A stretch of DNA of 44,651 nt from the NCBI GenBank assembly GCA_020442915.1, contig JAGRJD010000052.1, forward strand, positions 1 through 44,651, read 5' to 3'. The notes under the pieces are model-generated. The model was given only the letters and a program-made list of their open reading frames with translations, was not told the DNA's origin and ran no database searches. The position numbers were made by a program, and so were the translations under genes. Below, one piece after another: positions 9,653 through 19,474 of the stretch (position 1 is the stretch's first letter; each line of letters opens with the position of its first letter). The stretch is from Thiothrix sp. Lineage in GTDB: Bacteria; Pseudomonadota; Gammaproteobacteria; Thiotrichales; Thiotrichaceae.

Positions 9653-12142
9653 CTACTCGCCATTCCCCGGTATCAGTTTCCAGATGTCACGGTTATATTC
9701 CTGCATGGTACGGTCGGTAGAGAAAAAGCCGCTGGCAGCCGTATTGAGAATGCTCATGCGGGCCCAGCGCTCCGGATCCAGCCATGCAGCAGCCACCTGT
9801 TCCTGCGCCTTCACATAGTCGGCAAAATCCGCCAGTGTCATCCAGGGATCATGCGGGCTGAGCATCGCATTCAGGATATTGTCAAAAATGCCTTTCTCAC
9901 AGGCATTGAAATGGCCTGACTTGAGCAACCGGACCACCGCCGCCAGGTCAGGATCACGCGCCACAAACGCCCAAGGGCGGTAATCATGGCGCAGCTGCTG
10001 CACCTCATCGGCATGCAGACCGAACAGGAAGAAATTCTCTGCCCCCACGGCCTCCAGTATCTCGATATTGGCACCATCGTAAGTACCGATGGTCAGGGCA
10101 CCGTTCATCATGAACTTCATGTTGCCGGTCCCGGAGGCTTCCTTGCCAGCCGTGGAAATCTGCTCGGACAGGTCAGCCGCCGGTGCAATCACCTCCATGC
10201 TGGACACCCGGTAATTGGGCAGAAACACCATGCGCAGGTGTTCACTGACCTCCGGATCGCTGTTAATCGCCTCCGCCAGCGCATTGGCCAGCTTGATGAT
10301 GTCCTTTGCCATGCGGTAGCCGGGAGCCGCCTTGCCGCCGATCAGCACACAGCGGTCGACCCAGTTGTCCAGTCGCCCCTGTTTGACCCGGATGTAAAGG
10401 TGGATCACATGCAGCAGGTTCAGCAGCTGGCGCTTGTATTCATGAATGCGTTTGACCTGGATATCAAACAGGAAGCGGGTGTCAAACGCCACGCCGCACT
10501 CCTCCTGCACCAGTGCCGCCAACCGCGCCTTGTTCTCCAGCTTCACGGCGCGCCACTGCCGGCGGAAACCGGCATCCTCCGCCAGCGGGCGCAACTGTTC
10601 CAGCTGCTCCAGCCGGGATACCCAGTGGGGGCCTACCTGCCCGGAAATCAGTGCAGCCAGCCCCGGATTGCAGTTGGCCAGCCAGCGACGCGGGGTCACG
10701 CCATTGGTCTTGTTGTTGAACTTGTCCGGCCACAATTCATAGAAGTCGCGGAACAGCCCCTGAATCAGCAACTCGGAATGCAGCGCGGCCACCCCGTTGA
10801 CCGAGAAACTGCCCACGATAGCCAGCCAGGCCATACGCACCTGCCGCACCGGACCTTCTTCAATGATGGACATACGCTGCTGCCGGTCAGTATCACCCGG
10901 CCAGCGGCGGGCGACTTCACGCAGGAAACGGGCATTGATCTCATAAATGATGTCCAGCAGACGCGGCAGCAGGCGCTCAAACAGGTGCACCGGCCAACGT
11001 TCCAGTGCCTCCGGCAACAGGGTATGGTTGGTATAGGCCATGCACCGGGTGGTCACCTGCCAGGCATCGTCCCAGCCCAGGCCCTTTTCATCCATCAGGA
11101 TACGCATCAGCTCGGCCACGGCAATGGTCGGGTGGGTATCGTTCATCTGGAACACATTATCACGGGCAAACTTGCGGAAATCGGTATGCTCGTCCCGCTC
11201 CCAGATGCGCACGGCATCCTTGAGGCTGGCCGACGCCAGAAAATACTGCTGGCGCAGGCGCAGTTCCTTGCCGTTTTCACTGCTGTCATTCGGGTACAGC
11301 ACCATGGAAATGTGTTCAGCGCTGTTTTTCTCCTTCACGGACTCGGTATAGTCACCGGCATTGAATTCAGCCAGATTGAACTCGTCCGTGGCCGTGGCTT
11401 TCCACAGACGCAGGGAGTTCACGGTATCGTTGCGATAACCGGCAATCGGCATGTCGAAGGGAATCGCCAGCACATCGGTGGTATCGACCCAGTGCACCTG
11501 CATTTGACCTGCAGCATCACGCACGTACTCGGTACGGCCACCAAACTGGATACGCTGGGCATATTCCATGCGCTCGATTTCCCAGGGATTGCCATCCCGC
11601 AACCAGTGATCCGGGGCTTCGTTCTGATAGCCATTTTCGATCACCTGCCTGAACATGCCGTACTCATAACGAATGCCATAACCCACCACCGGCAGCTGCA
11701 GGGTGGCACAGCTGTCCATGAAACAGGCTGCCAGCCGCCCCAGACCCCCATTGCCCAGGCCGGCATCCGGTTCAGCCGCTTCAATGCTTTCCAGTTCGGC
11801 ACAATAATTAAACAGGGCCTTACGCGCATTGTCCTCCAGGTCAAGGTTGAGCAGGTTATTGCCCAGCGAGCGCCCGATCAGAAACTCCAGCGACATGTAA
11901 TAGGCCCGCCGCCGCCCCGGCTGCAGGTAATCGGCCCAGGTCCTGCGCCAGGCCGGCATCAGGCGGTCACGCAGGGTATAGGACAGGGCGGTGTACAGGT
12001 ATACATCATGGCTGCCCTGAAAGCGCCCCAGATGGTAGGATAGGTAACGCTGGTAATCCTCACCCAGCGCGCTGGCATCATTCGACAGCGGGTCCAGCAT
12101 GACCGGGATCACGGGTGACGCCGCCGGTGGTTCATTGAGCAT
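9653..12142 (-). CDS. glgP: Glycogen/maltodextrin phosphorylase
   Basis: An 829-residue GT35 phosphorylase that releases glucose-1-phosphate from alpha-1,4-glucans. It has the full family length (about 815-830). Recognisable stretches are RRAYYMSLEFLIGRSLGNNL, GLGNGGLGRLAACFMDSCAT, NDTHPTIAVAELMRIL, and the pyridoxal-phosphate site EASGTGNMKFMMNGALTIGT with its lysine. The ATG at 12142 has AGGAG seven bases upstream. It is the last gene of a minus-strand alpha-glucan cluster, 18 bases after glgA, so storage synthesis and mobilisation enzymes are probably co-transcribed. Confidence 0.96.
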   Translation of the reverse strand: MLNEPPAASPVIPVMLDPLSNDASALGEDYQRYLSYHLGRFQGSHDVYLYTALSYTLRDRLMPAWRRTWADYLQPGRRRAYYMSLEFLIGRSLGNNLLNLDLEDNARKALFNYCAELESIEAAEPDAGLGNGGLGRLAACFMDSCATLQLPVVGYGIRYEYGMFRQVIENGYQNEAPDHWLRDGNPWEIERMEYAQRIQFGGRTEYVRDAAGQMQVHWVDTTDVLAIPFDMPIAGYRNDTVNSLRLWKATATDEFNLAEFNAGDYTESVKEKNSAEHISMVLYPNDSSENGKELRLRQQYFLASASLKDAVRIWERDEHTDFRKFARDNVFQMNDTHPTIAVAELMRILMDEKGLGWDDAWQVTTRCMAYTNHTLLPEALERWPVHLFERLLPRLLDIIYEINARFLREVARRWPGDTDRQQRMSIIEEGPVRQVRMAWLAIVGSFSVNGVAALHSELLIQGLFRDFYELWPDKFNNKTNGVTPRRWLANCNPGLAALISGQVGPHWVSRLEQLEQLRPLAEDAGFRRQWRAVKLENKARLAALVQEECGVAFDTRFLFDIQVKRIHEYKRQLLNLLHVIHLYIRVKQGRLDNWVDRCVLIGGKAAPGYRMAKDIIKLANALAEAINSDPEVSEHLRMVFLPNYRVSSMEVIAPAADLSEQISTAGKEASGTGNMKFMMNGALTIGTYDGANIEILEAVGAENFFLFGLHADEVQQLRHDYRPWAFVARDPDLAAVVRLLKSGHFNACEKGIFDNILNAMLSPHDPWMTLADFADYVKAQEQVAAAWLDPERWARMSILNTAASGFFSTDRTMQEYNRDIWKLIPGNGE

Positions 12143-12160
12143 GCAGCTCTCCTGTTTGTC

Positions 12161-13615
12161 TTATTGATACAGCTCCAGATAACGGTGCGCACTCTGCTTC
12201 CAGCTGAAGTCGTGTTGCATGCCGTTCAGTTGCAACTGCCGCCATAAGGGGTTGTTTTCATACAGCTGCAAAGCCCACAACAGGGTTCCCTGCAGTGCCT
12301 GGGTATCCGGAGAATAAAATACAAAGCCGTTCGCCGTTCCGGCACGGACATTTTCCGTGGTGGCATTCACCACCGTATCGGCCAGTCCCCCGGTATGATA
12401 CACCACCGGCAGGGTGCCGTAATTGAGACTGAACATCTGGTTCAGGCCGCAAGGCTCAAATCGGGACGGCATCAGGAACAGGTCCGATCCGGCCTCCAGC
12501 AGGTGCGCCAGACGTTCGTCATAGCCGATGAAGCCCAGCACCCTGCCCGGATAACGCTGCGCCAGTTCACGAATCGCATGTTCAAAATTGTGCTGGCCGC
12601 TGCCGACCAGTACGAAACGTGCCTGCGTGTACTCCAGCAGAAAGGGAATGGCCGCCAGCACCATGTCGATCCCCTTCTGCTCCACCAGCCGACCCACCGC
12701 CCCCAGCAGCGGCTGCTCCAGCAGGGCCTGATCCGGCTTCAGGCCGAAATGCTCCAGCAGGGCACGCTTGTTGGCCTGCTTGCCGGGCTCGATCTGGCTG
12801 GAGGAATAATGGGCCGGCAGATACCGGTCCAGTGCCGGACTCCAGGTTCCGGTATCAATCCCGTTCAGGATGCCGAACAGCTTGTACTGACGCGACTGCA
12901 GCAGGTTTTCCATCCCGTAGCCGAAGGCCGGTGTACAGATTTCACGGGCGTAAGTCGGGCTGACCGTGGTGATGATGTCAGAATAGACAACTCCGGCCTT
13001 GAGCATGGAAAAGCCGCCATAAAACTCCACCCCTTCCGGATGCCACCACTCCCCCGGTAAACCCAGCAGGTAATAAAGGTGCCGGGGAAAATGCCCGCCA
13101 TAGGCGAGGTTATGGATGGTGAAAATCCGTTTTGGCCGCTGGGCGGCATCCTCCAGCAGTGGAGCCACCAGCCCGGCCTGCCAGTCATTCAGGTGTACGG
13201 CCCCTGCCCGCCAGCCCTGTCCGAACACATCGGTAGCCAGCGCGGCGGCTGCACGTGCAAACACCGTGAAACGTTCACCATTATCCGGCCAGTCCAGCCC
13301 GTCCGGCCCCAGATAGGGATTGCCGGGGCGGTCAAACAGGGCCGGGCAGTCCACAATCCAGAGCGGAAACGGGTAGTCAGTCTGCCGGGCCTCCAGAATG
13401 CGTACCGTGTGCAGACGGCCCGCACCCCACAATTCGAGCCAGCCCAGCATCCGGGCAGACTCCAGCCTGACCAGCAGGTCACGGTAGCCGGGCAACAGCA
13501 TACGCACATCCACGCCTTGCTCATGCAGGGCCAGTGGCAGGCCGTAAGCCACATCGCCAAGCCCGCCTGTTTTCATCAGGGGGTAGGCCTCGCTGGTGAC
13601 AAACAACAGCTTCAT
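12161..13615 (-). CDS. glgA: Glycogen synthase (ADP-glucose type)
   Basis: A 484-residue GT5 glucosyltransferase that extends alpha-1,4-glucan chains using ADP-glucose. The N-terminal nucleotide-sugar motif KTGGLGDV is at residues 15-22. The C-terminal catalytic region has [20 protein letters not shown] and [12 protein letters not shown], with the conserved EPCGLNQ. The ATG overlaps the glgB stop in an ATGA arrangement, implying coupled translation. No glgC (ADP-glucose pyrophosphorylase) is in the window, so the donor must be made by an unlinked gene. Confidence 0.96.
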   Translation of the reverse strand: MKLLFVTSEAYPLMKTGGLGDVAYGLPLALHEQGVDVRMLLPGYRDLLVRLESARMLGWLELWGAGRLHTVRILEARQTDYPFPLWIVDCPALFDRPGNPYLGPDGLDWPDNGERFTVFARAAAALATDVFGQGWRAGAVHLNDWQAGLVAPLLEDAAQRPKRIFTIHNLAYGGHFPRHLYYLLGLPGEWWHPEGVEFYGGFSMLKAGVVYSDIITTVSPTYAREICTPAFGYGMENLLQSRQYKLFGILNGIDTGTWSPALDRYLPAHYSSSQIEPGKQANKRALLEHFGLKPDQALLEQPLLGAVGRLVEQKGIDMVLAAIPFLLEYTQARFVLVGSGQHNFEHAIRELAQRYPGRVLGFIGYDERLAHLLEAGSDLFLMPSRFEPCGLNQMFSLNYGTLPVVYHTGGLADTVVNATTENVRAGTANGFVFYSPDTQALQGTLLWALQLYENNPLWRQLQLNGMQHDFSWKQSAHRYLELYQ

Positions 13616-15891
13616 GCGCGCACCTCCGCAGGTACGGGGCTCGCCTCCCCGGCAGCCGGCATCTGCTCCACTGCGACCGCCTCCTCGTCTTCCGGCAAGT
13701 CCTGCAAGGCGGGTTCTTCATGCACGGCCTGCAGGAACACACAACCCAGCGGTGGCAGGGTGAGCTCAATGGACTGGTCAAAGCCCATCCAGGGCTCGGC
13801 CCGGGTGGGCAGCTGGCCCTGATTACCGCAGTTACTGCCGCCATAGTACGCACTGTCGGAGTTCAGCACTTCACGGTAGGCCCGTGCCGGCGGGACACCG
13901 ATCCGATAGCCGTGGCGCGGCACCGGCGTAAAGTTAAAGACCACAACCAGCTCATCCGCCGGTGTCGGCCCCATACGCAACAGGCTGACCACCGACTGCT
14001 CATAATCATGGCAATCAATCCAGCGGAAACCGCGCCCGTCAAAATCGTAATAATTCAAGGCCGGGCTGGTCCGGTACAGCCGGTTCAAATCCCGCACCAA
14101 GGCCCGCAGTCCATCATGGGCCGGAAACTGCAGCAGGTTCCAGTCCAGCTCACGTGCCTCACTCCACTCCTGCCACTGGCCGAACTCACCCCCCATGAAC
14201 AGCAGTTTCTTGCCCGGATGTGCGTACTGCCAGCCATAAAACAGGCGCAGGTTGGCAAACTTCTGCCAGTAGTCACCCGGCATCTTGTCCAGCATGCTTT
14301 TCTTCATGTGCACCACTTCATCATGCGACAGCGGCAGCACGAAGTTTTCGGTAAAGGCATACATGAAGCCGAAGGTCAGCTTGTTGTGATGGTACTTGCG
14401 ATAGACCGGGTCTTCCTCGATATAGGTGAGGTTGTCATTCATCCAGCCCATGTCCCATTTCATGGAAAAACCCAACCCGCCGATATCCACCGGACGTGAG
14501 ACCGCCGGCCAGGCGGTGGATTCCTCGGCAATGGTGAGTACGCCCCGGAAGCGCCCGTGCACCACCCGGTTCAGTTCATGCAGAAACTCGATCGCCTCCA
14601 GGTTCTCGCGCCCGCCATGCCGGTTCGGCACCCACTGGCCGACCTGCCGCGAATAGTCCAGATACAGCATGGAAGCCACGGCATCCACCCGCAGGCCGTC
14701 AATATGGAACTCCTGCAGCCAGTACAGGGCATTGGCCAGCAGAAAATTACGCACCTCATTGCGCCCGTAATCAAAAATCAGTGTCCCCCAGTCCTGATGT
14801 TCGCCCTTGCGCGGGTCGGCATGCTCATACAGCGGCTCACCGATGAAACGTGCCAGGGCAAAATCATCCTTGGGAAAATGGGCCGGCACCCAGTCCAGCA
14901 GGACCCCGATACCGTGCCGGTGGCACTGATCGACAAAATGGCGGAAGTCATCCGGACTGCCCAGACGGGCAGTCGGCGCGTAATACCCGGACACCTGATA
15001 CCCCCAGGAGGCATCCAGCGGGTGCTCCGATACCGGCAGCAGTTCAATGTGGGTATAGCCCAGCGCCTTCACATACGGAATCAGGCTGTCCACCAGCTCG
15101 CGCCAGTGGTAAAAACTGCCATCCGGATGCCGGCGCCAGGAGCCGGCATGCAGCTCGTAAATGCTGATCGGGGCATGCAGCCAGTCAGACTGCTCCCGCG
15201 CATCCATCCAGTCCCCATCCTGCCAGCCATGTGTGGACACCGCCGGAATGCAGGAAGTGGTTTCCGGACGCAGGAACATCTGACGCGCATACGGATCGGT
15301 TTTTTTGACAATGGCGCCATGGCGGGTCAGGATTTCAAACTTGTAGGATTCGCCCGCCGGCAGTCCGGGAATGAAAAGCTCCCAGATACCACTCTCGCCA
15401 CGGGAGCGCATCGGATAGCGCCGCCCGTCCCAGGCATTGAAATTGCCGATCACGCTGACCCGCTGTACTCCCGGTGCCCAGACCGCAAACTGGCAGCCTT
15501 CCACCCCGTCAACCTTCATGAGGTGTGCGCCCAGTACGGTCCAGATGTCATGATGGCGTCCCTGCCCGAACAGGTGCAGGTCCAGATCACCGATCAGGGG
15601 CTCAAAGGTATAAGGGCAGATGACTTCCAGCCATTCACCGCTGGTCTTGTCCTTGTACTGCAGTACCGGGTGCTGGCCCAGCTTTTCGCGGGTGATGCCG
15701 GCCCTGGACAGGCTCAGCTCGAAGCAGTCGGTGCCCTCGATGCGTTCAAAACGCTGCCCGCCACTGCGTACCCGTTCGGCGGTCGGAAGAAAAGTACGCA
15801 ACACCCAGCCCTGCCGGTCGGGATGCCAGCCCAACAGGGAAAACGGGTCATGGAAACTGCCTGACTGCAGTCGTTGGATAGCCTCAATCAT
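13612..15891 (-). CDS. glgB: 1,4-alpha-glucan branching enzyme
   Basis: A 759-residue GH13 branching enzyme that forms alpha-1,6 branch points in glycogen. The order is an N-terminal CBM48-like region (the Asn/Trp-rich stretch [20 protein letters not shown] is clear), a catalytic barrel with the nucleophile Asp in [19 protein letters not shown] and the acid Glu in [10 protein letters not shown], and a C-terminal beta domain. The last 45 residues are Glu/Ala/Pro-rich, somewhat longer than usual (enzymes of this type are about 730). GGAGG lies six bases before the ATG. Second gene after the GH57 gene, 153 bases away. Confidence 0.96.
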   Translation of the reverse strand: MIEAIQRLQSGSFHDPFSLLGWHPDRQGWVLRTFLPTAERVRSGGQRFERIEGTDCFELSLSRAGITREKLGQHPVLQYKDKTSGEWLEVICPYTFEPLIGDLDLHLFGQGRHHDIWTVLGAHLMKVDGVEGCQFAVWAPGVQRVSVIGNFNAWDGRRYPMRSRGESGIWELFIPGLPAGESYKFEILTRHGAIVKKTDPYARQMFLRPETTSCIPAVSTHGWQDGDWMDAREQSDWLHAPISIYELHAGSWRRHPDGSFYHWRELVDSLIPYVKALGYTHIELLPVSEHPLDASWGYQVSGYYAPTARLGSPDDFRHFVDQCHRHGIGVLLDWVPAHFPKDDFALARFIGEPLYEHADPRKGEHQDWGTLIFDYGRNEVRNFLLANALYWLQEFHIDGLRVDAVASMLYLDYSRQVGQWVPNRHGGRENLEAIEFLHELNRVVHGRFRGVLTIAEESTAWPAVSRPVDIGGLGFSMKWDMGWMNDNLTYIEEDPVYRKYHHNKLTFGFMYAFTENFVLPLSHDEVVHMKKSMLDKMPGDYWQKFANLRLFYGWQYAHPGKKLLFMGGEFGQWQEWSEARELDWNLLQFPAHDGLRALVRDLNRLYRTSPALNYYDFDGRGFRWIDCHDYEQSVVSLLRMGPTPADELVVVFNFTPVPRHGYRIGVPPARAYREVLNSDSAYYGGSNCGNQGQLPTRAEPWMGFDQSIELTLPPLGCVFLQAVHEEPALQDLPEDEEAVAVEQMPAAGEASPVPAEVRA

Positions 15892-16044
15892 ACATCACCT
15901 CCACAGCAGTTAATCCGGATCAGACCATGCCACTCCCGCCCAGACAGCCCAAGGGTAACACCCCCGGAATACCCCGGACAGCAAATCCGGCCATATCACC
16001 ACGGGTGCCCGTGGAGATGCAGCTTATGCAGCTTCCGCAGGCAC

Positions 16045-17769
16045 TCAGGTATTGCTGCGCATGGTGCCAGCATTTTCAGCCCGCCCACCACCACTGGAAA
16101 CAGGCTGGCTCAATGTCGCCGGGGCCGCCTGTCCGAGCAGGGAATACAGCCGCCCCAGCTGCCGCCGGAACAGTCCTTCAAAATCGCGTACACTGTCAGC
16201 CGGATTGTAATCACCAAACCACCAGAACCAGTCCGAACCTTCACAGACCCCCAGCTGACGCAGCACCTGCTCGTACCGCGCCGGCTCCAGCGTCCCTTCC
16301 ACAAGAACCTGATCAAGACAGCGCTTGGCCTCCACCAGCAGATCCCAGCCCCGGTTCTTGTCCGGGCTGCCGATCCAGGTGGAAAACGAGCCATAAACCC
16401 AGCTACCGGCACATATTGCAGGCAGATGCCGGCCGGGCAGCTGCTTCGCCATCGTGCTGAAGTGTACCGGGGCAAGCAACGCTGACTGACTCAGGCGTTC
16501 GTACAGGGCAGACAGGAAATGACTGCCGTTGTCGGGGTAATACTCCCAGGCGTTCTCTCCGTCCAGAATGATGGATACCACCCGTCCGGACGCATCACTC
16601 CCCATAAACCGGGCAATACTCTCCAGATGGTGGACAAAGTCCCCGACGGCATCACCGGCTGCCCAGTCACTGTATTTGAATCCGATCAGGTCCGAGAGTC
16701 CGTCATCCCGGAAAAACAGACTGACACCTTCCGGCTCCAGCTGATAAGGCAGAAACAGGTCCCGCTTGGAGCTGACACCTTCGCCGTCCAGACCGGACAG
16801 ACGGCAGCTGTTACGCCATACGCCCTCGCCGGAGGCTGTCCAGCGAATACCGGCTTCCCGCAACAGGGTCAAAGCGCTTTCACTGACAGCACCTTCCGAC
16901 AACCAGACACCCTGGGGGCGAAACCCGAAGAAACGCTCAAAAACCTCCATACCCTGCTGCAGATGCCAGCGTGCCCGTTCCGAGCCGCCCGGATAAACAC
17001 CCGCTGCCGGTAACGGATCATCCGGCTGCGAGCACCGCATCTGCCCGAAATCCTGCAGCAAGGGCACCATGGGGTGCATGTAGGGACTCATGGACAACTC
17101 GACCTGTCCGGACTCGGCCAGCGCACGGTAACGCGGTACCAGTCCCTCCATGCCTGTCTGCATCACCTGCAGCAGCACACGGCGGTCCTGCAGCGAATAC
17201 TCCCGCTCCTTTTCAAACAAGTGTACCACTTCCGGCAGCTGACGCAGTGACTGCCCCAGCCAGACCAGGTGGTACCAGACCAGCAGGTCGACAAAATACT
17301 GCTCACTCAGGTAGACCGGTTCCAGCAACAGCGGCCCGGACTTGTGCCTGGCGATTTCCGGAGCACCACTGGCAGCCAGCAACTGCCGGAAAGCCGGGTA
17401 GGGATCAATCATGCGCGGGCCATTGCAGCGCTGGCATTCCACCATCAGCTGGCGGCGTCCCTCATCCGTTGCCGGAACCGGCTCGATACCGGCCAGCTGG
17501 TTCAGCAGGTGATCCTGCATGGGGGTCCCGTGCGCCAGATAATCCCTGATCTGGTGGGCGTAATCTTCCAGTTGCTCCAGCAATACGGGAGCAAAATTGA
17601 CCACGGCTTTCATGGCCTGATGCTGCTCCAGGTGAGCAGCCATGTCGCTGTAATCCTTGATGGCATGCAGATAAACCCAAGGAAGAATATACTCACCGGC
17701 CAACCCTTCCCGATACCAGGGCTGGTGCATGTGCCAGCAAAGCACCACATTCAGTCTGCCGTGTTCCAT
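16045..17769 (-). CDS. GH57 family alpha-glucan-acting glycoside hydrolase
   Basis: A 574-residue cytoplasmic-type glycoside hydrolase of family 57 (alpha-amylase, 4-alpha-glucanotransferase or branching types). The five family blocks can be followed: HMHQPWY at 13-19; the GQVELSMSPYMHPMVPLL region; GVWLSEGAVSE, carrying the nucleophile Glu; SIILDGENAWEYYPDNG, carrying the acid Asp; and GSWVYGSFSTWIGSPDKN. There is no signal peptide. Placement upstream of glgB-glgA-glgP suggests it trims or remodels internal glycogen or maltodextrin, but which reaction it catalyses cannot be read from the sequence. AAGGA lies upstream of the ATG. The 246-base gap before it is the likely place for the operon promoter; no clear -35/-10 pair was found. 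Confidence 0.88.
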   Translation of the reverse strand: MEHGRLNVVLCWHMHQPWYREGLAGEYILPWVYLHAIKDYSDMAAHLEQHQAMKAVVNFAPVLLEQLEDYAHQIRDYLAHGTPMQDHLLNQLAGIEPVPATDEGRRQLMVECQRCNGPRMIDPYPAFRQLLAASGAPEIARHKSGPLLLEPVYLSEQYFVDLLVWYHLVWLGQSLRQLPEVVHLFEKEREYSLQDRRVLLQVMQTGMEGLVPRYRALAESGQVELSMSPYMHPMVPLLQDFGQMRCSQPDDPLPAAGVYPGGSERARWHLQQGMEVFERFFGFRPQGVWLSEGAVSESALTLLREAGIRWTASGEGVWRNSCRLSGLDGEGVSSKRDLFLPYQLEPEGVSLFFRDDGLSDLIGFKYSDWAAGDAVGDFVHHLESIARFMGSDASGRVVSIILDGENAWEYYPDNGSHFLSALYERLSQSALLAPVHFSTMAKQLPGRHLPAICAGSWVYGSFSTWIGSPDKNRGWDLLVEAKRCLDQVLVEGTLEPARYEQVLRQLGVCEGSDWFWWFGDYNPADSVRDFEGLFRRQLGRLYSLLGQAAPATLSQPVSSGGGRAENAGTMRSNT

Positions 17770-17946
17770 ACTTTAGTCCTTCATCAGTCTTCCACGATCC
17801 CTGACAGCCTTCGGCATGTGAACGTGCGGCTGGCAGATCAAAACCTGCTTGCGGCCACAATTCGCCTAATTTATAACCCAAGCGGTTTAATTTCATGGTC
17901 AGGCATGACACTATCCTTGATCGAAAGCCACCTTTCAACTATTGAA

Positions 17947-17982
17947 CAAAAAAAGAACATGCCCCGGTGGCTCCTATCCGGG
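17947..17982 (-). terminator. Possible intrinsic terminator after the pseudopilin gene
   Basis: On the minus strand a short stem (CCCGG/CCGGG, 17963-17967 with 17978-17982) is followed by a run of T (complement of the A-run at 17947-17954). The stem is only 5 bp, so the call is weak. Confidence 0.35.
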
Positions 17983-18015
17983 AAAACACGAAAAAACCGC
18001 CCCCTGACTGCCTCA

Positions 18016-18594
18016 TCAGTTACAGGCAGCTCCGAAACAGGTTTTGGCCCGACCGGTTTTGCTGATGGATATTTTACTCAGCGCCGTATCTGTCGACACC
18101 CTCCGGACTTCAAAAGTCGTTATGGCATTGGCCCTGCCACTGGGCCTGAAGCTGATGGAACGCCGACTGCCCGCCTGGTTGGCTGTCAGGATCAGATCCC
18201 CCTTGATACCCTCCACTACCTGCAGGATTGCTTCCGGTGTCTCATTCACACCATCATCATCCAGATCACCCAGCAAGTTACCGGGTGCATCCAGCTGCTT
18301 GTTATCATTATAATCCGTAAATACCAGCCAGCCATTGGTATAACCGTCAGCACTGGTATCGCAGGCTGTTCCGAAAGCATCACTGGCACAAACAACAACA
18401 AGATAACGCCGCTTGGCAGCCTCACTACGAGCCAGATACAGACTGGATACGAAGCTGTTGGTAACCGTGCGAACCCGGTTGTTTTCGATCATGGCCTGCA
18501 ATCCCGGCATGGCCATGGAGGCAATCACGGCGGCAACGGCAACGGTCACAAGCAATTCAACCAGTGTAAGGCCGGCCTGTCTGGATAGGTACAT
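18016..18594 (-). CDS. Type IV pilus pseudopilin of the GspH/FimT family
   Basis: A 192-residue prepilin-like protein. It has a short leader ending in Gly8, cleavage before LTLVELLVTVAVAAVIA, and the Glu at +5 needed for methylation and assembly. The GspH/FimT C-terminal domain follows, with paired cysteines (VCASDAFGTAC and KTCFGAAC) and the typical stretch LYLARSEAAKR. The family includes minor pilins of type IV pili and DNA-uptake pili (FimT) and T2SS GspH. No other minor pilin or pil assembly gene is adjacent; the nearest is pilU, beyond rsuA on the other strand. Confidence 0.88.
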   Translation of the reverse strand: MYLSRQAGLTLVELLVTVAVAAVIASMAMPGLQAMIENNRVRTVTNSFVSSLYLARSEAAKRRYLVVVCASDAFGTACDTSADGYTNGWLVFTDYNDNKQLDAPGNLLGDLDDDGVNETPEAILQVVEGIKGDLILTANQAGSRRSISFRPSGRANAITTFEVRRVSTDTALSKISISKTGRAKTCFGAACN

Positions 18595-18708
18595 GTGCTA
18601 ACACCCTGAATTTTTATTCTTCGGCCTGCAGATTTTATCAAACTCTTCCGGCAACCGGGACCGGTCGGCGACAGACGGGACAGAAAACCCTGCACAGGCA
18701 GCACGAAA

Positions 18709-19380
18709 TCAGGGTGAAAAAAACTTCCACTCCCCCGGTTGCAGGGCCGGGTCCAGCACCCAGCAACCAAGCTGCTCACGATGCAGCGCCAGCACCCGAT
18801 TGCCCACGGCGGCAAACATGCGCTTGACCTGATGGTATTTCCCCTCGTAAATGGTCAGGCATACCTGCCGCTCACTGACTCGCACCAGCTGCGCAGGCAG
18901 GGTGGGATGCAACGCTCCATTCAACACCAGCCCTGTACACAGCTGCTGCGCTTCCTGCTCCCCCAGCGGCGCAGCCAGCGTCACCCGGTAGGTTTTGCCT
19001 ACATGATGCCGGGGTGAAGTCAGACGGTGCGTCCAATCACCGTCATTGCTCAGCAGCAACAGACCGGTGGTATCCTTGTCCAACCGTCCGGCCACATGCA
19101 GCTGCACCCGGCAGGGATGGTCGATCAGATCCAGCACGGTGCGTTCGGAAACATCCATCGTGGCGCTGACCACACCGGCAGGTTTGTACAGCATGATGTA
19201 GACCGGCCCCGGTGGAGCCAGCAGCTCCCCACCCAGACTGATCCGCTCCTCTGCGCTGACATGCTGTCCGGCCCTGCCGGCTACCGTATCACCGATGAAA
19301 ACCTGTCCGGCACGAATGCAGGCACCAGCCTGACGGCGTGACATTCCGGTGGACTGACTGACGAACTGATCTAACCGCAT
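18709..19380 (-). CDS. rsuA: 16S rRNA pseudouridine synthase RsuA family
   Basis: A 223-residue cytoplasmic enzyme. An N-terminal S4 RNA-binding domain (MRLDQFVSQSTGMSRRQAG...) is followed by an RsuA-type catalytic domain with the signature GRLDKDTTGLLLLSNDG, whose Asp is the catalytic residue. The family makes pseudouridine in rRNA; E. coli RsuA modifies 16S position 516. The C-terminal GKYHQVKRMFAAVGNRV is also characteristic. It is divergent from pilU with 94 bases between. Confidence 0.92.
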   Translation of the reverse strand: MRLDQFVSQSTGMSRRQAGACIRAGQVFIGDTVAGRAGQHVSAEERISLGGELLAPPGPVYIMLYKPAGVVSATMDVSERTVLDLIDHPCRVQLHVAGRLDKDTTGLLLLSNDGDWTHRLTSPRHHVGKTYRVTLAAPLGEQEAQQLCTGLVLNGALHPTLPAQLVRVSERQVCLTIYEGKYHQVKRMFAAVGNRVLALHREQLGCWVLDPALQPGEWKFFSP

Positions 19381-19474
19381 ACCCGTTTACTGCTATAATG
19401 CCTGAAACATGGCGTGAATAACCAAACTGATATGATCAAAGCTTCACAACCCAAATAACAATAAAGGATTCACA

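Noticed and set aside
9986..12043. A 685-codon open frame opposite glgP
   Set aside because: It is an antisense shadow of a highly biased coding sequence; its translation is His/Gln/Arg-rich without domains.
14557..15864. A 435-codon open frame opposite glgB
   Set aside because: Antisense shadow without recognisable domains.
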